Below, piece after piece: positions 15,881 through 28,905 of a stretch of 56,991 nt of DNA (position 1 is its first letter; the number at the start of each line of letters is the position of its first letter). The stretch covers positions 1-56,991 of the forward strand of contig NZ_JACIEJ010000018.1 in assembly GCF_014196795.1 (NCBI RefSeq). Reading direction: 5' to 3'. Below the pieces are notes generated by a model, which worked only from the letters and a program-made list of their open reading frames with translations, was not told the origin of the DNA and did not search any database. The stretch is from Sagittula marina (GTDB taxonomy: Bacteria; Pseudomonadota; Alphaproteobacteria; Rhodobacterales; Rhodobacteraceae). A program made the position numbers and the translations under genes.

Positions 15881-16849
15881 ATGTTTCGTATGACCACTTC
15901 GGCCATCGCGCTTGCGCTGCTTGCTGCACCTGTTGCCGCTGAAACTTGGCGCACCTGGGCCATTCACCCGGAGGGCTACCCGAACGTCACCGCATTGCAG
16001 AGCTTTGCCGAGGACGTCGCGGCCATGACCGACGGCGAGATCGAACCGCAGGTTTATCCCGGTGGCGTGTTGGGCGCACAGCCCGACGCCATCGAGCAGC
16101 TTCGTGCCGGCGCTATCGCTGTTGGCAATTTCAACATGGGCCCGATGGGGGAGATCGTGCCCGCGACCAACGTGCTGTCGCTGCCGTTTATCTTCCGCGA
16201 TGTGGATCACATGCACGCGGCCATGGACGGTGAGATCGGCCAGCGCTTTTCCGACGCGCTGTCCGAAGAAGGCATCGTCGCGCTGAGCTGGATGGATAGT
16301 GGCTCCCGCAGCTTCTACAACACCAAGAAGCCGATCCAGACCCCCGAAGACATGGCCGGGCTGAAGTTCCGCGTCATGAGCAACGATCTGTATGTGCAGA
16401 TGGTCGACAGCCTTGGCGGCAACGCGACCCCGATGGCCTACGGCGAAGTGTACCAGTCGCTGAAGACAGGCGTGATCGACGGGGCAGAAAACAACTACCC
16501 CAGCTTTGAATCCTCGAACCACTACGAGGTGGCCAAATATTATTCCATCACCAACCACCTGATCATCCCCGAGTGCATTTGCGTGGCGAAATCGGTCTGG
16601 GACGAAACATCGCCTGAGATGCAGGAGATGGTCCGCGAGGCCGCCGTGGCCGCCGCGCAGGAACAGCGTGAACTCTGGGCCGAGCGGTCTGACGCCTCCA
16701 AACAGCAGGTCATCGACAGCGGTGTCGCGGTCAACGAGGTGACTGACTCTGCGGCGTTTCAAAGCGCGATGGAGCCGGTTTATGCCAAGTTCATCGAGGC
16801 GAACCCCGATCTGGAACAGCTGATCCGCGACATTCAGGCGATCGAATAA
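15881..16849 (+). CDS. dctP: TRAP transporter substrate-binding protein (DctP family)
   Basis: A 322-residue periplasmic binding protein with a signal peptide ending PVAA (residues 1-20). DctP-family blocks include PGGVLGAQPDAIEQLRAGA, the Arg-containing GLKFRVMSNDLY segment whose Arg normally grips the ligand carboxylate, and GEVYQSLKTGVIDGAENN. GGGAGG precedes the ATG. It heads an operon with uronate dehydrogenase and the downstream oxidative pathway, so galacturonate or glucuronate is the most likely cargo. Confidence 0.9.
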   Translation: MFRMTTSAIALALLAAPVAAETWRTWAIHPEGYPNVTALQSFAEDVAAMTDGEIEPQVYPGGVLGAQPDAIEQLRAGAIAVGNFNMGPMGEIVPATNVLSLPFIFRDVDHMHAAMDGEIGQRFSDALSEEGIVALSWMDSGSRSFYNTKKPIQTPEDMAGLKFRVMSNDLYVQMVDSLGGNATPMAYGEVYQSLKTGVIDGAENNYPSFESSNHYEVAKYYSITNHLIIPECICVAKSVWDETSPEMQEMVREAAVAAAQEQRELWAERSDASKQQVIDSGVAVNEVTDSAAFQSAMEPVYAKFIEANPDLEQLIRDIQAIE

Positions 16850-16864
16850 ACATCGGCTGTTACC

Positions 16865-16900
16865 GTGCGCGCGCCTCCTGAGGATCCGAGGTGCGCGCGC
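16865..16900 (+). other. Hairpin between dctP and dctQ
   Basis: A GC-rich stem of 11 or more pairs (16867-16877 with 16888-16898, one G-U pair) and a 10-base loop, without a T-run. Hairpins behind binding-protein genes often stabilise the upstream message and raise the amount of binding protein relative to the membrane subunits. Confidence 0.55.
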
Positions 16901-16925
16901 AACATGTTCATGGGGGGAGTTGGCG

Positions 16926-17432
16926 ATGTTTGAACGGGATAAGCCCGTGGCAGAGATGGGGCACGTTGAACGTGTGCTGGACCTGCTGTCCAAGGCTTGC
17001 GTGGCCGTGGCGGGGGCAGGGCTGGTGACGCTGGTCGTGATCTTTGGCTGGCTCGTCTGGGGGCGCTACGTGATGAACGACACGCCCACCTGGGTCGAGC
17101 AGGTGGCGCTTTTGTTGGTGGTGTGGATCACCTTTCTGGGCGGCGCTGCCGGTGTGCAGACGCAAAGCCACCTCTCCATCGAATTTGTGCGTGAAATGAT
17201 GCCGCGTTGGTTGCGGATGCCGCTGCATTGGATGGCGCTGGCCGGGATGCTGGTCTTTGGCGTTGTGCTGTTCTGGCAGGGCTGGACGCTGGCCGAAAGC
17301 ACATGGACCCGCCGGGTGCCGATGCTGGGTATCCCGGAGGGGCTTCGGGCGGTGCCAATGGCAATCTGCGGCGCGCTGACGGCGCTGTTCACACTTCAAC
17401 AAGCGGTGGCGCTGGCCACTGGCAAGGACTGA
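16926..17432 (+). CDS. dctQ: TRAP transporter small permease (DctQ family)
   Basis: A 168-residue membrane protein with four hydrophobic segments (about 28-50, 61-77, 102-120 and 138-160) and the DctQ-type WVEQVALLLVVWITFLGGA stretch. ATG 16926 is preferred over a TTG at 16920 because GGGGGGAG stands six bases upstream of it. It pairs with DctM to form the membrane complex of the TRAP importer. Confidence 0.9.
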   Translation: MFERDKPVAEMGHVERVLDLLSKACVAVAGAGLVTLVVIFGWLVWGRYVMNDTPTWVEQVALLLVVWITFLGGAAGVQTQSHLSIEFVREMMPRWLRMPLHWMALAGMLVFGVVLFWQGWTLAESTWTRRVPMLGIPEGLRAVPMAICGALTALFTLQQAVALATGKD

Positions 17433-17436
17433 ACCC

Positions 17437-18714
17437 ATGGGGCTGGCATTACTTTTCGGGCTGTTTTTCCTGGGCCTTCTGAGCGGGATGCCGGTGGCTT
17501 TCGCGCTTGGCCTCGCGACGGTCGGGGGCTTTTTGTACGAAGGGCTGCCGCTGTTCATCGCCTTTCAGCGCGTGCTGTCGGGGATCTCGGTGTTTTCGCT
17601 GCTGGCGATCCCGTTCTTCATCTTTGCCGGCGAGTTGATGATGCAGGGCGGTATCGCGGGGCGGCTGGTGCGACTGGCCAGCTACGCGGTGGGCTGGATG
17701 CGCGGCGGGCTTGGCGTGGTCAATGTCGCGTCGTCGATGCTGTTTGGCGGAATTTCCGGGTCGGCGGTGGCGGACACCTCGGCGTTGGGGTCGATCCTGA
17801 TGCCGGTGATGAAGGAAAAGGGGTATGACGCGGATTACGCCGTCAACGTCACCGTGACGTCGTCGGTGGCGGGGGTGGTGATCCCACCGTCGCACAACAT
17901 GATCCTGTTTGCCGTGGCCGCGGGCGGCGTATCGGTCAGCAAGCTGTTCATTGCGGGCATCGTGCCGGGGATCCTGATGTGCCTGTGTCTGGGCGTGGTG
18001 GCTTATGTCATCGCGGTCAAGCGCGGCTACCCGGCGGAGACCTTTCCCGGGTTCAGGACGCTGGCGATCTCGACCATCGTGGCGTTGCCGGGGTTGATGA
18101 CGGCGGTGATCATCGTGGGCGGTGTGCTGTCCGGCGTGATGACGGTGACCGAAAGCGGCGCGTTCGGCGCGATCTGGGCTGTGCTGGTGACGGTGTTCGT
18201 CTACCGTGAGTTGACATGGGAGAAGTTCCGCGTCGCGGTTGTGACCTCTGTGCGGACCACCGCGCTGGTGATGCTGCTGGTGGCGACGGCCTCTGCGTTT
18301 TCGTACCTGCTGACGTTGTACCGCGTGCCGGATCTGCTGGCGGTGGCCGTGACCGGGATTTCCGACAATCCGATCATCATCCTGCTGCTGCTCAACATCG
18401 TGTTGCTGGGGCTTGGGATGATCATGGACATGGCGGCGCTGATCCTGATCTGCACGCCGATCTTTCTGCCGGTGGTTGTTGGCCTTGGCATGGACCCGAT
18501 CCAGTTCGGCGTGATCTTGATGATGAACCTCGGGCTGGGGCTGTGCACGCCGCCCGTGGGGGCCTGCCTGTTTGTCGGCTGCGTCGTGGGCGGTGTCCGC
18601 ATTGATGAGGCCGTGCGCACGATCTGGCCGTTTTACCTCGCGATTTTTGTCGCGCTGATGCTGGTCACCTATGTGCCGGCAGTGTCGATGACGCTGCCTG
18701 GCCTGATGGAGTGA
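17437..18714 (+). CDS. dctM: TRAP transporter large permease (DctM family)
   Basis: A 425-residue integral membrane protein with roughly a dozen hydrophobic segments and typical DctM motifs (GISGSAVADTSALGSILMPVM, IPPSHNMILFAVAAGGVSV, and a late GLCTPPVGACLFVG). It begins four bases after the dctQ stop. DctM is the ion-coupled translocation subunit. The uronate dehydrogenase gene starts at its very end. Confidence 0.92.
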   Translation: MGLALLFGLFFLGLLSGMPVAFALGLATVGGFLYEGLPLFIAFQRVLSGISVFSLLAIPFFIFAGELMMQGGIAGRLVRLASYAVGWMRGGLGVVNVASSMLFGGISGSAVADTSALGSILMPVMKEKGYDADYAVNVTVTSSVAGVVIPPSHNMILFAVAAGGVSVSKLFIAGIVPGILMCLCLGVVAYVIAVKRGYPAETFPGFRTLAISTIVALPGLMTAVIIVGGVLSGVMTVTESGAFGAIWAVLVTVFVYRELTWEKFRVAVVTSVRTTALVMLLVATASAFSYLLTLYRVPDLLAVAVTGISDNPIIILLLLNIVLLGLGMIMDMAALILICTPIFLPVVVGLGMDPIQFGVILMMNLGLGLCTPPVGACLFVGCVVGGVRIDEAVRTIWPFYLAIFVALMLVTYVPAVSMTLPGLME

Positions 18715-18719
18715 ACGAT

Positions 18720-19526
18720 ATGATGAACCGTATTCTGATCACCGGCGCGGCAGGCCAGCTTGGCACGATGCTGCGCGAAAAACTGCGGGGCCATGCGGCG
18801 GTGCTGCGCTTGTCGGACATTGCCGAAATCCCTGCGGCGCGAGACGGCGAAGAGGTCGTGCCTTGCGATCTGGCCGATGGCGCGGCGGTGAGGAAGCTGG
18901 TCGAAGGATGTGACGGCATCGTGCATCTTGGCGGCATCAGTGTGGAGCGCAGCTTTGATCTGATCGAGGCCGCCAACCTGCGCGGTGTCTACAACCTGTA
19001 CGACGCGGCGCGGGCAAACGGGATGCCGCGCATCATCTTTGCCTCCTCGAACCACACGATCGGGTTTCACGACCAAACCACGCGGCTCGACCACACCGCG
19101 CCGTATCGGCCCGACGGCCTGTACGGGGTGTCCAAGATCTTTGGCGAGGCGGTGGCCAGCCTGTATCATGACAAGTTCGGCCAGGAGAGCGCACTCGTGC
19201 GCATCGGCTCCTGCACGCCGCGCCCCGAGAACTGGCGGATGCTGGCCACATGGTTCAGTCAGGACGATTTCGTGTCGCTGATCGATGCCGTTTTCGCGGC
19301 GCCGCGCCTTGGCTGCACGATGGTCTGGGGCGCCTCCAAAAACGACCACGGCTGGTGGGACAATACCCACGCCGCTTTCCTCGGCTGGCACCCGAAGGAC
19401 AACGCCGCCGCTTATGCCGAAGAGATCGCCCGCACCGTGCCCCGACCGGGCCGGGATGAGGCCGTCGCCCGCTATCAGGGCGGCGTTTTCACCGATGAAC
19501 CCATTCACCCCTCAAAGGAGGACTGA
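18720..19526 (+). CDS. udh: Uronate dehydrogenase (NAD-dependent)
   Basis: A 268-residue extended SDR close to the Agrobacterium uronate dehydrogenase (EC 1.1.1.203). It has the Rossmann motif GAAGQLG, GIVHLGGISVE, SSNHTIGFH, catalytic Tyr-Lys in YGVSKIFGE, VRIGSCTPRP and the late WGASKNDHGWWDN block. It oxidises galacturonate or glucuronate to the aldarolactone. GGAG lies eight bases before ATG 18720; GTG 18711 and ATG 18723 are alternatives. It is the first enzyme of the operon's oxidative branch and is coupled to dctM. Confidence 0.92.
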   Translation: MMNRILITGAAGQLGTMLREKLRGHAAVLRLSDIAEIPAARDGEEVVPCDLADGAAVRKLVEGCDGIVHLGGISVERSFDLIEAANLRGVYNLYDAARANGMPRIIFASSNHTIGFHDQTTRLDHTAPYRPDGLYGVSKIFGEAVASLYHDKFGQESALVRIGSCTPRPENWRMLATWFSQDDFVSLIDAVFAAPRLGCTMVWGASKNDHGWWDNTHAAFLGWHPKDNAAAYAEEIARTVPRPGRDEAVARYQGGVFTDEPIHPSKED

Positions 19527-19527
19527 C

Positions 19528-23183
<3,656 letters not shown>

Positions 23184-23187
<4 letters not shown>

Positions 23188-24044
23188 TTACGCGAAAGCT
23201 GAACGGTGCCGCGCCTTTGACGCCGATGCCGAGGGGCGCTGTGGACACGCAGATGCACATGTATCTGCCGGGGTTCGCCATGCGCGCGGATGGCGCGGGG
23301 CGGCCCGCCGATCCCTTGCCGACGCCGGACATGTACCGCGAGACGATGCGCTGGCTTGGCCTTGATGCGGTGGTGATCACGCAAGGCAACGCCCATGGGG
23401 CAGACAATGCCGCGTTGCTCGCTTGCCTGCGGGAGATGGGGGACTGCGCGCGCGGCGTTGCGGTCATCACGCCGGACACCACGGCAAAGGAGATCGCGCG
23501 CCTGTCAGACGGGGGGATCGTGGGCGCGCGCATCATGGATCTGCCGGGTGGGGCGGTGGGCCTTGATGCGCTTGAGGCGGTCGATGCCATGGCTGCGGAT
23601 GCGGGTTGGATGATGGCCGTGCAATTCGACGGTTCGCATCTGCCGGAGCTGGAGCCGCGTCTTGCCGCGTTGAAATCGCGCTGGGTGCTGGATCATCACG
23701 CCAAGATATTTGACGGCGCGACACCGGCGCATCTCGACGTCATCAAGCGGTTGATGGATGGCGGGCGCTGCTGGTTCAAGTTCGCGGGCTGTTACGAAAG
23801 CTCCCGCGACGGCGGGCCGGATTATCCCGACATTGCCAGCGTTGCCCGAGAGATTGCGGCACACGCGCCCGACCGCATTGTCTGGGGCACCAACTGGCCG
23901 CACAATGCGGCGCACCGCAGCGAAGATTACCCGGACGACGCGCAGCTTCTGGATTTGGCGATGTCGTGGTTGCCGGACGATACCGCGCGCCAGGCCGCGC
24001 TGGTAGACACGCCGCGCGCGCTTTACGGATTTGATCCCGTGTGA
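23184..24044 (+). CDS. gli: D-galactarolactone isomerase (amidohydrolase family)
   Basis: A 286-residue amidohydrolase-2 protein resembling Agrobacterium galactarolactone isomerase (EC 5.4.1.4), which converts the 1,5-lactone formed by Udh to the 1,4-lactone used by Gci. It has an early DTQMHMY replacing the usual HxH, the WVLDHHAK block, and a late WGTNWPHNA. It begins within the Gci stop codon and is the last gene of the TRAP-uronate operon. Confidence 0.88.
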
Positions 24045-24389
24045 AGAGTGCGATTGCCTTTGAGGGCGGTCTGGCCGTGGGGGCATGATCCGGACGGGGC
24101 AGGGCGCAGGCTCCGGGCCGGTTACACCGCCGAAATGGCGGCGTGATCCTACCAATTCCTTGGCCTTCAAAAGCCCGGGTCGTTGCCTTCGGGTGCAGTC
24201 GGCCCAGTCTCGATATCCGAGACGTCTTCTTGACGGTGTGATGCCGCGCGTCATTGACTGTGCGCGGCATCAGTGGGTCCCATCCATCAGGAAATCAGTG
24301 CCCTCTCTGAATTGACGGGTGCTGTGCAACACGAGCGTTTCGCAGGCGTACAGCCATTCCAAACGCCACCAAAAAGGGGATGCGACGGA
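24045..24389. other. Non-coding boundary between uronate and acyl-CoA modules
   Basis: About 345 bases between two converging operons. It holds a small CCGCC/GGCGG hairpin near 24129-24143 and an 11-bp inverted repeat at 24239-24272. No gene, remnant or repeat of mobile-element type was recognised. Confidence 0.55.
24239..24272. repeat. Perfect 11-bp inverted repeat at the module boundary
   Basis: TGATGCCGCGC and GCGCGGCATCA are separated by 12 bases. No T-run follows on either strand, so terminator function is uncertain. Confidence 0.55.
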
Positions 24390-25556
24390 CTAGAACGCCT
24401 CGCGATACAACGCCAAGGCGTCCGCTTCGGTGACCTCGACCGGGTTGTTTACCAGCAGTCTGGTTTGCAGCATGGCGTCCCGGGCAAGCATCGGCAGGCT
24501 GTCTTCGGTGACCTTGCAATCCCGCAGGCGACGGGGTGCGCCGGAGCGGTCCATCAGATCCTCCATGAACTGCACGAAGGCGGCCGCGCGCGCCTGCAGG
24601 CCTTCCTCCGACGCGCCAAGGACGACATCGGCAAGCTCGGCATAAAGCGGCGCAGCGGCGTGCATGTTGTAGCGGAGCACGGGCCCCAGCATCAGCGCAT
24701 TGGTCAACCCGTGCGGCAGGTGGAAATGACCGCCAAGCGGGTAGGCGAGGGCATGGACGGCCCCCACCGGGCTGTTGGCGAAGGCCTGCCCCGCGAGGGC
24801 CGCGCCCAGCAGCATGGCTTCGCGCGCGGCGCGGTTGTCCGGCTCTGTGCAGGCGGTGACCAGGTTGGGCGCCATCAGGCGCAGCGCTTCGCGCGTGAAG
24901 ACGTCTGACAGCGGGTTCTTGCGATGACGGCTGGTGAATGCCTCGATGGCGTGGACCATCGCGTCGATCCCGGTTGCGGCGGTCTGGAGGGCAGGCAGGC
25001 CGAGGGTCAGCTCGGCGTCGAGAAGCACGCGGTCTGCATAAAGCTGATGACCGACGATGCCCATCTTGGTCGTCTCGCCGGTTGTCAGGATGGTGATGTT
25101 GGTCATCTCCGATCCGGTCCCCGCCGTGGTCGGCACCTGCACCAGCGGGACGCGGCCGCCGCTGATCTTGCCAATACCGTAGAGATCCGACAGCTCTTGC
25201 GCACCGACCAGCAACACCGCCGCCAGCTTGGCGATGTCCATAGACGATCCACCGCCGAACCCGAGCACAAGGTCGGCCCCGGCGGCCTTGCCTTGCCCGA
25301 CACAGGCCATCAACACGGATTCCGGCGGGTCCGCGACGACCTGATCGAAGACGGTGACCGAGAAACCGTTTGCCGCCAGCGACGCCAGTGCGTCATCCAG
25401 CGCACCGCTTTCGTGCAGGAAGCGATCCGTCACGATCAGCAGGGTACGCTCCGAGAACCAGCCAGAGAGGGTTTCGCCGATCCGGCGTGCTCCGCCCCAA
25501 TCCACGAAGATCGAACCGGGGCTGTCGAAGGAGAAAGAGGCAATGCCATCCGTCAT
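24390..25556 (-). CDS. Iron-containing alcohol dehydrogenase
   Basis: A 388-residue group III alcohol dehydrogenase. The NAD-binding GGGSSMDIAK and the PTTAGTGSEMTN block are present, with metal ligands in AATGIDAMVHAIEAF and HALAYPLGGHFHLPHGLTNAL. It is the last gene of a minus-strand operon behind a CoA ligase and a succinate-semialdehyde-dehydrogenase-like ALDH. Oxidation of a hydroxy acid such as 4-hydroxybutyrate, or of a primary alcohol, to an aldehyde for the next enzyme is plausible. The substrate is not determined by the sequence. Confidence 0.88.
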   Translation of the reverse strand: MTDGIASFSFDSPGSIFVDWGGARRIGETLSGWFSERTLLIVTDRFLHESGALDDALASLAANGFSVTVFDQVVADPPESVLMACVGQGKAAGADLVLGFGGGSSMDIAKLAAVLLVGAQELSDLYGIGKISGGRVPLVQVPTTAGTGSEMTNITILTTGETTKMGIVGHQLYADRVLLDAELTLGLPALQTAATGIDAMVHAIEAFTSRHRKNPLSDVFTREALRLMAPNLVTACTEPDNRAAREAMLLGAALAGQAFANSPVGAVHALAYPLGGHFHLPHGLTNALMLGPVLRYNMHAAAPLYAELADVVLGASEEGLQARAAAFVQFMEDLMDRSGAPRRLRDCKVTEDSLPMLARDAMLQTRLLVNNPVEVTEADALALYREAF

Positions 25557-25589
25557 GTGTGGGTCCTTGGTTTGAAAGTGGCAGGGCGA

Positions 25590-27044
25590 TCAGACTGTGC
25601 TGCAGAGGTATTTCAGTTCGAGGTATTCCTCGAGGCCATGGCGAGAGCCCTCGCGCCCGAGGCCCGATTGCTTGATCCCGCCGAAGGGGGCCACCTCGTT
25701 GGAGATCAGGCCCGTGTTGTGCCCGACCATGCCGTATTCGAGCGCCTCCGACACGCGCACCACACGGGCGTGGTCGCGGGTGAAGAAATAGGCAGCAAGG
25801 CCGAAGATCGTGTCGTTGGCCATGGCGATGGCCTGTTGCTCGGTCTCGAACCGGAAGACGGGGGCGAGCGGGCCGAAGGTCTCTTCCGACGCGACCTTCA
25901 TGTTTGACGTGACGCCCGTAAGCACGGCAGGCTCCAGGAACAGGCCGCCGAGGCGTCTGCCGCCTTGAAGAAGGTTCGCACCTTGCGCGACTGCGTCCGC
26001 GATATGGTCCTCGACCTTGTCGAGCGCCTTGGCTTCGATCATCGGACCGATCTCGGTGCCCTCCGCTGTGCCGTTGCCGACCTTCAACGCGGACACGCGC
26101 TCGCTGAGCTTGGCCACGAAAGCGTCATGGATGCCGGACTGGACCAGAAAACGGTTGGTGCAGACGCATGTCTGCCCGGCGTTGCGGTACTTCGACGTCA
26201 TGGCCCCTTCGACGGCCTTGTCCAGATCGGCATCGTCGAAGACGATGAAGGGGGCGTTGCCGCCCAGTTCGAGAGAGAGCTTCTTGATGGTGCCCGCGCA
26301 TTGCGCCATCAGGAGCCGCCCCACCTCTGTCGACCCGGTGAAGGAGAGTTTGCGCACCACCGGGCTGTCAGTCAGCACCTTCCCAAGCGTTGAGGCGGGG
26401 CCGGTCACGACCTGGAGCACCCCCTTGGGCAGCCCGGCGCGCTGCGCCAGTTCTGCCAGCGCAGTGGCGCTAAGGGGTGTCAGGTCGGCGGGTCGCAGGA
26501 TCATCGAACATCCCGCCGCCAGCGCGGGCGCTGCCTTTCGCGTGATCATCGCCGCCGGGAAGTTCCACGGCGTGATCGCTGCGGTGACCCCGACAGGCTG
26601 GCGCATCACGGTGATGCGCTGGTCGCGGCGGGGGGCCGGGATCGTTTCGCCGTAAATGCGTTTGCCTTCCTCTGCGAACCATTCGACGAAAGAGGCCGCA
26701 TAGGCGATCTCGCCGCGCGCTTCGGCCAGCGGCTTGCCTTGCTCAAGCGTCATGATCATGGCCAGATCGTCGACATTGGCCTTGATCAGATCGAACCAGC
26801 GGCGCAGCACGGCCGCGCGTTCGCACGCGGCCCATTGCGCCCACTCGGCCTGGGCCTGCGCCGCTGCCTCGATGACGGCGGGTATCTCCTCGGGCGCCAT
26901 CTGCGGTACATGTCCGACGGTTGCGCCATCGGCGGGGTTGAGAACGGCGATGGTCTTGCCCGAGGCGGCCTGGCACCAGGTGCCGTCGATCAGGCAGGCC
27001 TCGCGCAGGAGCGTCGGGTCGCTGAGGTGGTTCTGTGTGGACAT
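25590..27044 (-). CDS. Aldehyde dehydrogenase, GabD (succinate-semialdehyde dehydrogenase) type
   Basis: A 484-residue ALDH very similar in layout to E. coli GabD: MTLEQGKPLAEA, ITPWNFPAAMITRK, catalytic Glu in LELGGNAP, catalytic Cys in NAGQTCVC and the late EVAPFGGIKQSGLGREG. ATG 27044 has AGGA seven bases upstream; the longer frame to 27101 is rejected. One oddity is that the conserved Lys of the cofactor-ribose motif (usually LKPA) is Arg here (LRPA). The pairing with the iron alcohol dehydrogenase suggests alcohol to aldehyde to acid, possibly 4-hydroxybutyrate to succinate. Confidence 0.88.
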   Translation of the reverse strand: MSTQNHLSDPTLLREACLIDGTWCQAASGKTIAVLNPADGATVGHVPQMAPEEIPAVIEAAAQAQAEWAQWAACERAAVLRRWFDLIKANVDDLAMIMTLEQGKPLAEARGEIAYAASFVEWFAEEGKRIYGETIPAPRRDQRITVMRQPVGVTAAITPWNFPAAMITRKAAPALAAGCSMILRPADLTPLSATALAELAQRAGLPKGVLQVVTGPASTLGKVLTDSPVVRKLSFTGSTEVGRLLMAQCAGTIKKLSLELGGNAPFIVFDDADLDKAVEGAMTSKYRNAGQTCVCTNRFLVQSGIHDAFVAKLSERVSALKVGNGTAEGTEIGPMIEAKALDKVEDHIADAVAQGANLLQGGRRLGGLFLEPAVLTGVTSNMKVASEETFGPLAPVFRFETEQQAIAMANDTIFGLAAYFFTRDHARVVRVSEALEYGMVGHNTGLISNEVAPFGGIKQSGLGREGSRHGLEEYLELKYLCSTV

Positions 27045-27124
27045 TTCAATTCCTGCTGAGGGTCGGTGGGCGCCACGCGCAAACCGGGTGTCTGGGGTCA
27101 AGGGATCGGCAGATGCACGGCGTG

Positions 27125-28756
27125 TCAGGCCCGCGAACGGGGCGCCTTCGCCGTCTCGCGATCCCAGGTGTCGGAGGTCACGCCCTCCTTGCGCAGCAGG
27201 TGCTTTTGCACCTTGCCCGATGCGGTTTTGGGCAACTCGTCAAGCACCCGCAGGTAGCGCGGCACCATGAAGCGCGGCAGGGCCGAGGCCAGCCGTTCGC
27301 TGATCGAGGCCGGGTCGATGCGCTGCCCTTCGGCGGGCGAGACCACGATCAGCACCTCGTCTTCTGAAAACTCGCTGGGCACGGCAACGGCGGCGCATTC
27401 GCGGATCTCGGGCAGGTTCAGAACCTCGCTTTCCAGCGCGAAGGAGGAGATGTTCTCGCCGCGCCGCCGGATCACGTCCTTGAGCCGGTCGACGAAGTAA
27501 TAGGTGCCGTCCGCCTCGCGGCGGAAGCTGTCGCCGGTGTGGAACCAGCCGTTGCGCATGGCCTCGGCCGTGGCGGCGGGGTTGTTGTAATAGCCCGACA
27601 TCAGCGCCCAGGGGCGGTGCGAGCGGATGATCAGCTCGCCGACCTCGCCATCGGGAAGGGGGATGTCGTTCTGATCGACGATCCTCAGCTCGCACCAGGG
27701 GCGCGGGGTGCCTGCGATGCCCTTGCGGGTGATGCCGGGGCCGGCGTGCATCGGGCTTGCGATCTCGGTCATGTTGTAGATGGTCCAGGCCTCGACCCCG
27801 AACCGCTCTGCAAACAGCGGGCCATCCTCGCCGAAAGGCGTGATGAAGGCGCGGCGCAGCGAATGATCGCGGTCATCGGCGCTGGCCGGCGCCTTGAGCA
27901 GGAAGGCGGCCATCACCCCCAGAAGCAGGCAATAGGTCGAGCCGGTTTCGCGCACCGCCTGCCAGAAGGTGTCGGTCTTGAACTCGCGCATCATTCCGAT
28001 CGACAGGCCGCGCGCCAGCATCGCGTTGACGTAAAGCGTCGATCCGCAGTGAAAGACCGGGCCGCAGATCAGGCAGCGGTCATCGGATGCAACGCAATCG
28101 AAGGCATCGGGCCCCATGGTGTAGTGCTGGGCATAGCTGCTCATCACGCCCTTGGCGTTGCCAGTGGTGCCCGATGTGTACATGATTGCATGCAGATCCC
28201 AGGGCTCGATCGGCTCTGACAGTTCCAGCGCGGCGGCATCCTCGGTGTCGGGATCGACCAGCGGGCGGATGTCGTAGCCGGGCATGGCAGGGGCATCGCC
28301 TTCGACGGTCAGAACGGTTGTCACGCGGCCGGGGGCGACATCGGCGAGGCGATCCACCAGCGCGGCCTGCGCGATCAGGACGGGGGCGTCGGCATCCAGC
28401 AGGATGTGTTCCAGCATCTGCCCGCGCGCGCCCGTGTTGATCGGCACATAGACCGCGCCAAGGTAGTTGATCGCGAACCAGCTGCACAGAAGATCGGGGC
28501 TGTTGCCCATCAGGCAAAGCACGTGATCGCCCCGTTTCACCCCGGCGCGGGCCAGGGCGCTGGCCCGGATGCGGACCCTGCGGTGCAGCTCGCCATAGCT
28601 CCATGTCGGGCCGGGCCAGAATTGCACAAAGGGCGCGTCGGCCTGAGTTTGTGCATATCCATCAAGAATATAGCGCAGAACAGAGCGGGTGCGATCAAGC
28701 GCGGGATCCTGCGCTGCGTCAAACGGGCGGACCGTGTCCGTGGGCGTCTGGGGCAT
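27125..28756 (-). CDS. Acyl-CoA synthetase (ANL family)
   Basis: A 543-residue AMP-forming CoA ligase: P-loop-like YTSGTTGNAKGV near residue 180, the YNMTE aromatic motif near 310, GWFHTGDSF near 395, RRRGENIS near 420 and the C-terminal PKTASGKVQK with the catalytic Lys. The sequence resembles the CaiC/long-chain group, but the substrate is unresolved. ATG 28756 follows GGAGGAG and discards about 50 spurious residues. It is the first gene of a minus-strand operon, divergent from an enoyl-CoA hydratase across a TetR-type palindrome. Confidence 0.88.
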   Translation of the reverse strand: MPQTPTDTVRPFDAAQDPALDRTRSVLRYILDGYAQTQADAPFVQFWPGPTWSYGELHRRVRIRASALARAGVKRGDHVLCLMGNSPDLLCSWFAINYLGAVYVPINTGARGQMLEHILLDADAPVLIAQAALVDRLADVAPGRVTTVLTVEGDAPAMPGYDIRPLVDPDTEDAAALELSEPIEPWDLHAIMYTSGTTGNAKGVMSSYAQHYTMGPDAFDCVASDDRCLICGPVFHCGSTLYVNAMLARGLSIGMMREFKTDTFWQAVRETGSTYCLLLGVMAAFLLKAPASADDRDHSLRRAFITPFGEDGPLFAERFGVEAWTIYNMTEIASPMHAGPGITRKGIAGTPRPWCELRIVDQNDIPLPDGEVGELIIRSHRPWALMSGYYNNPAATAEAMRNGWFHTGDSFRREADGTYYFVDRLKDVIRRRGENISSFALESEVLNLPEIRECAAVAVPSEFSEDEVLIVVSPAEGQRIDPASISERLASALPRFMVPRYLRVLDELPKTASGKVQKHLLRKEGVTSDTWDRETAKAPRSRA

Positions 28757-28848
28757 CTTCTCCTCCTCCTGGAAAAGGTCGGGTTCATGGGCGCGCCGGT
28801 TTTCTGCGCTGTCAGATTTCATATTGCATTGTTGCGACTCGATGTGCA

Positions 28849-28866
28849 ACATACTTGGTAGTATGT
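28849..28866. promoter_or_regulatory. TetR-type palindromic operator between CoA ligase and hydratase genes
   Basis: ACATACT-TGGT-AGTATGT, a perfect 7-bp inverted repeat, in the divergent promoter region. The same CATAC-N6-GTATG core occurs at 38062-38077 and 39867-39882. Confidence 0.7.
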
Positions 28867-28905
28867 CGCATGGCGGCGGGACCGGGACAAGGAGAAATGG
28901 CTGCA

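Noticed and set aside
15703-15963. 86-codon minus-strand frame before dctP
   Set aside because: It covers the TRAP promoter and signal-peptide region, with no domain or ribosome site.
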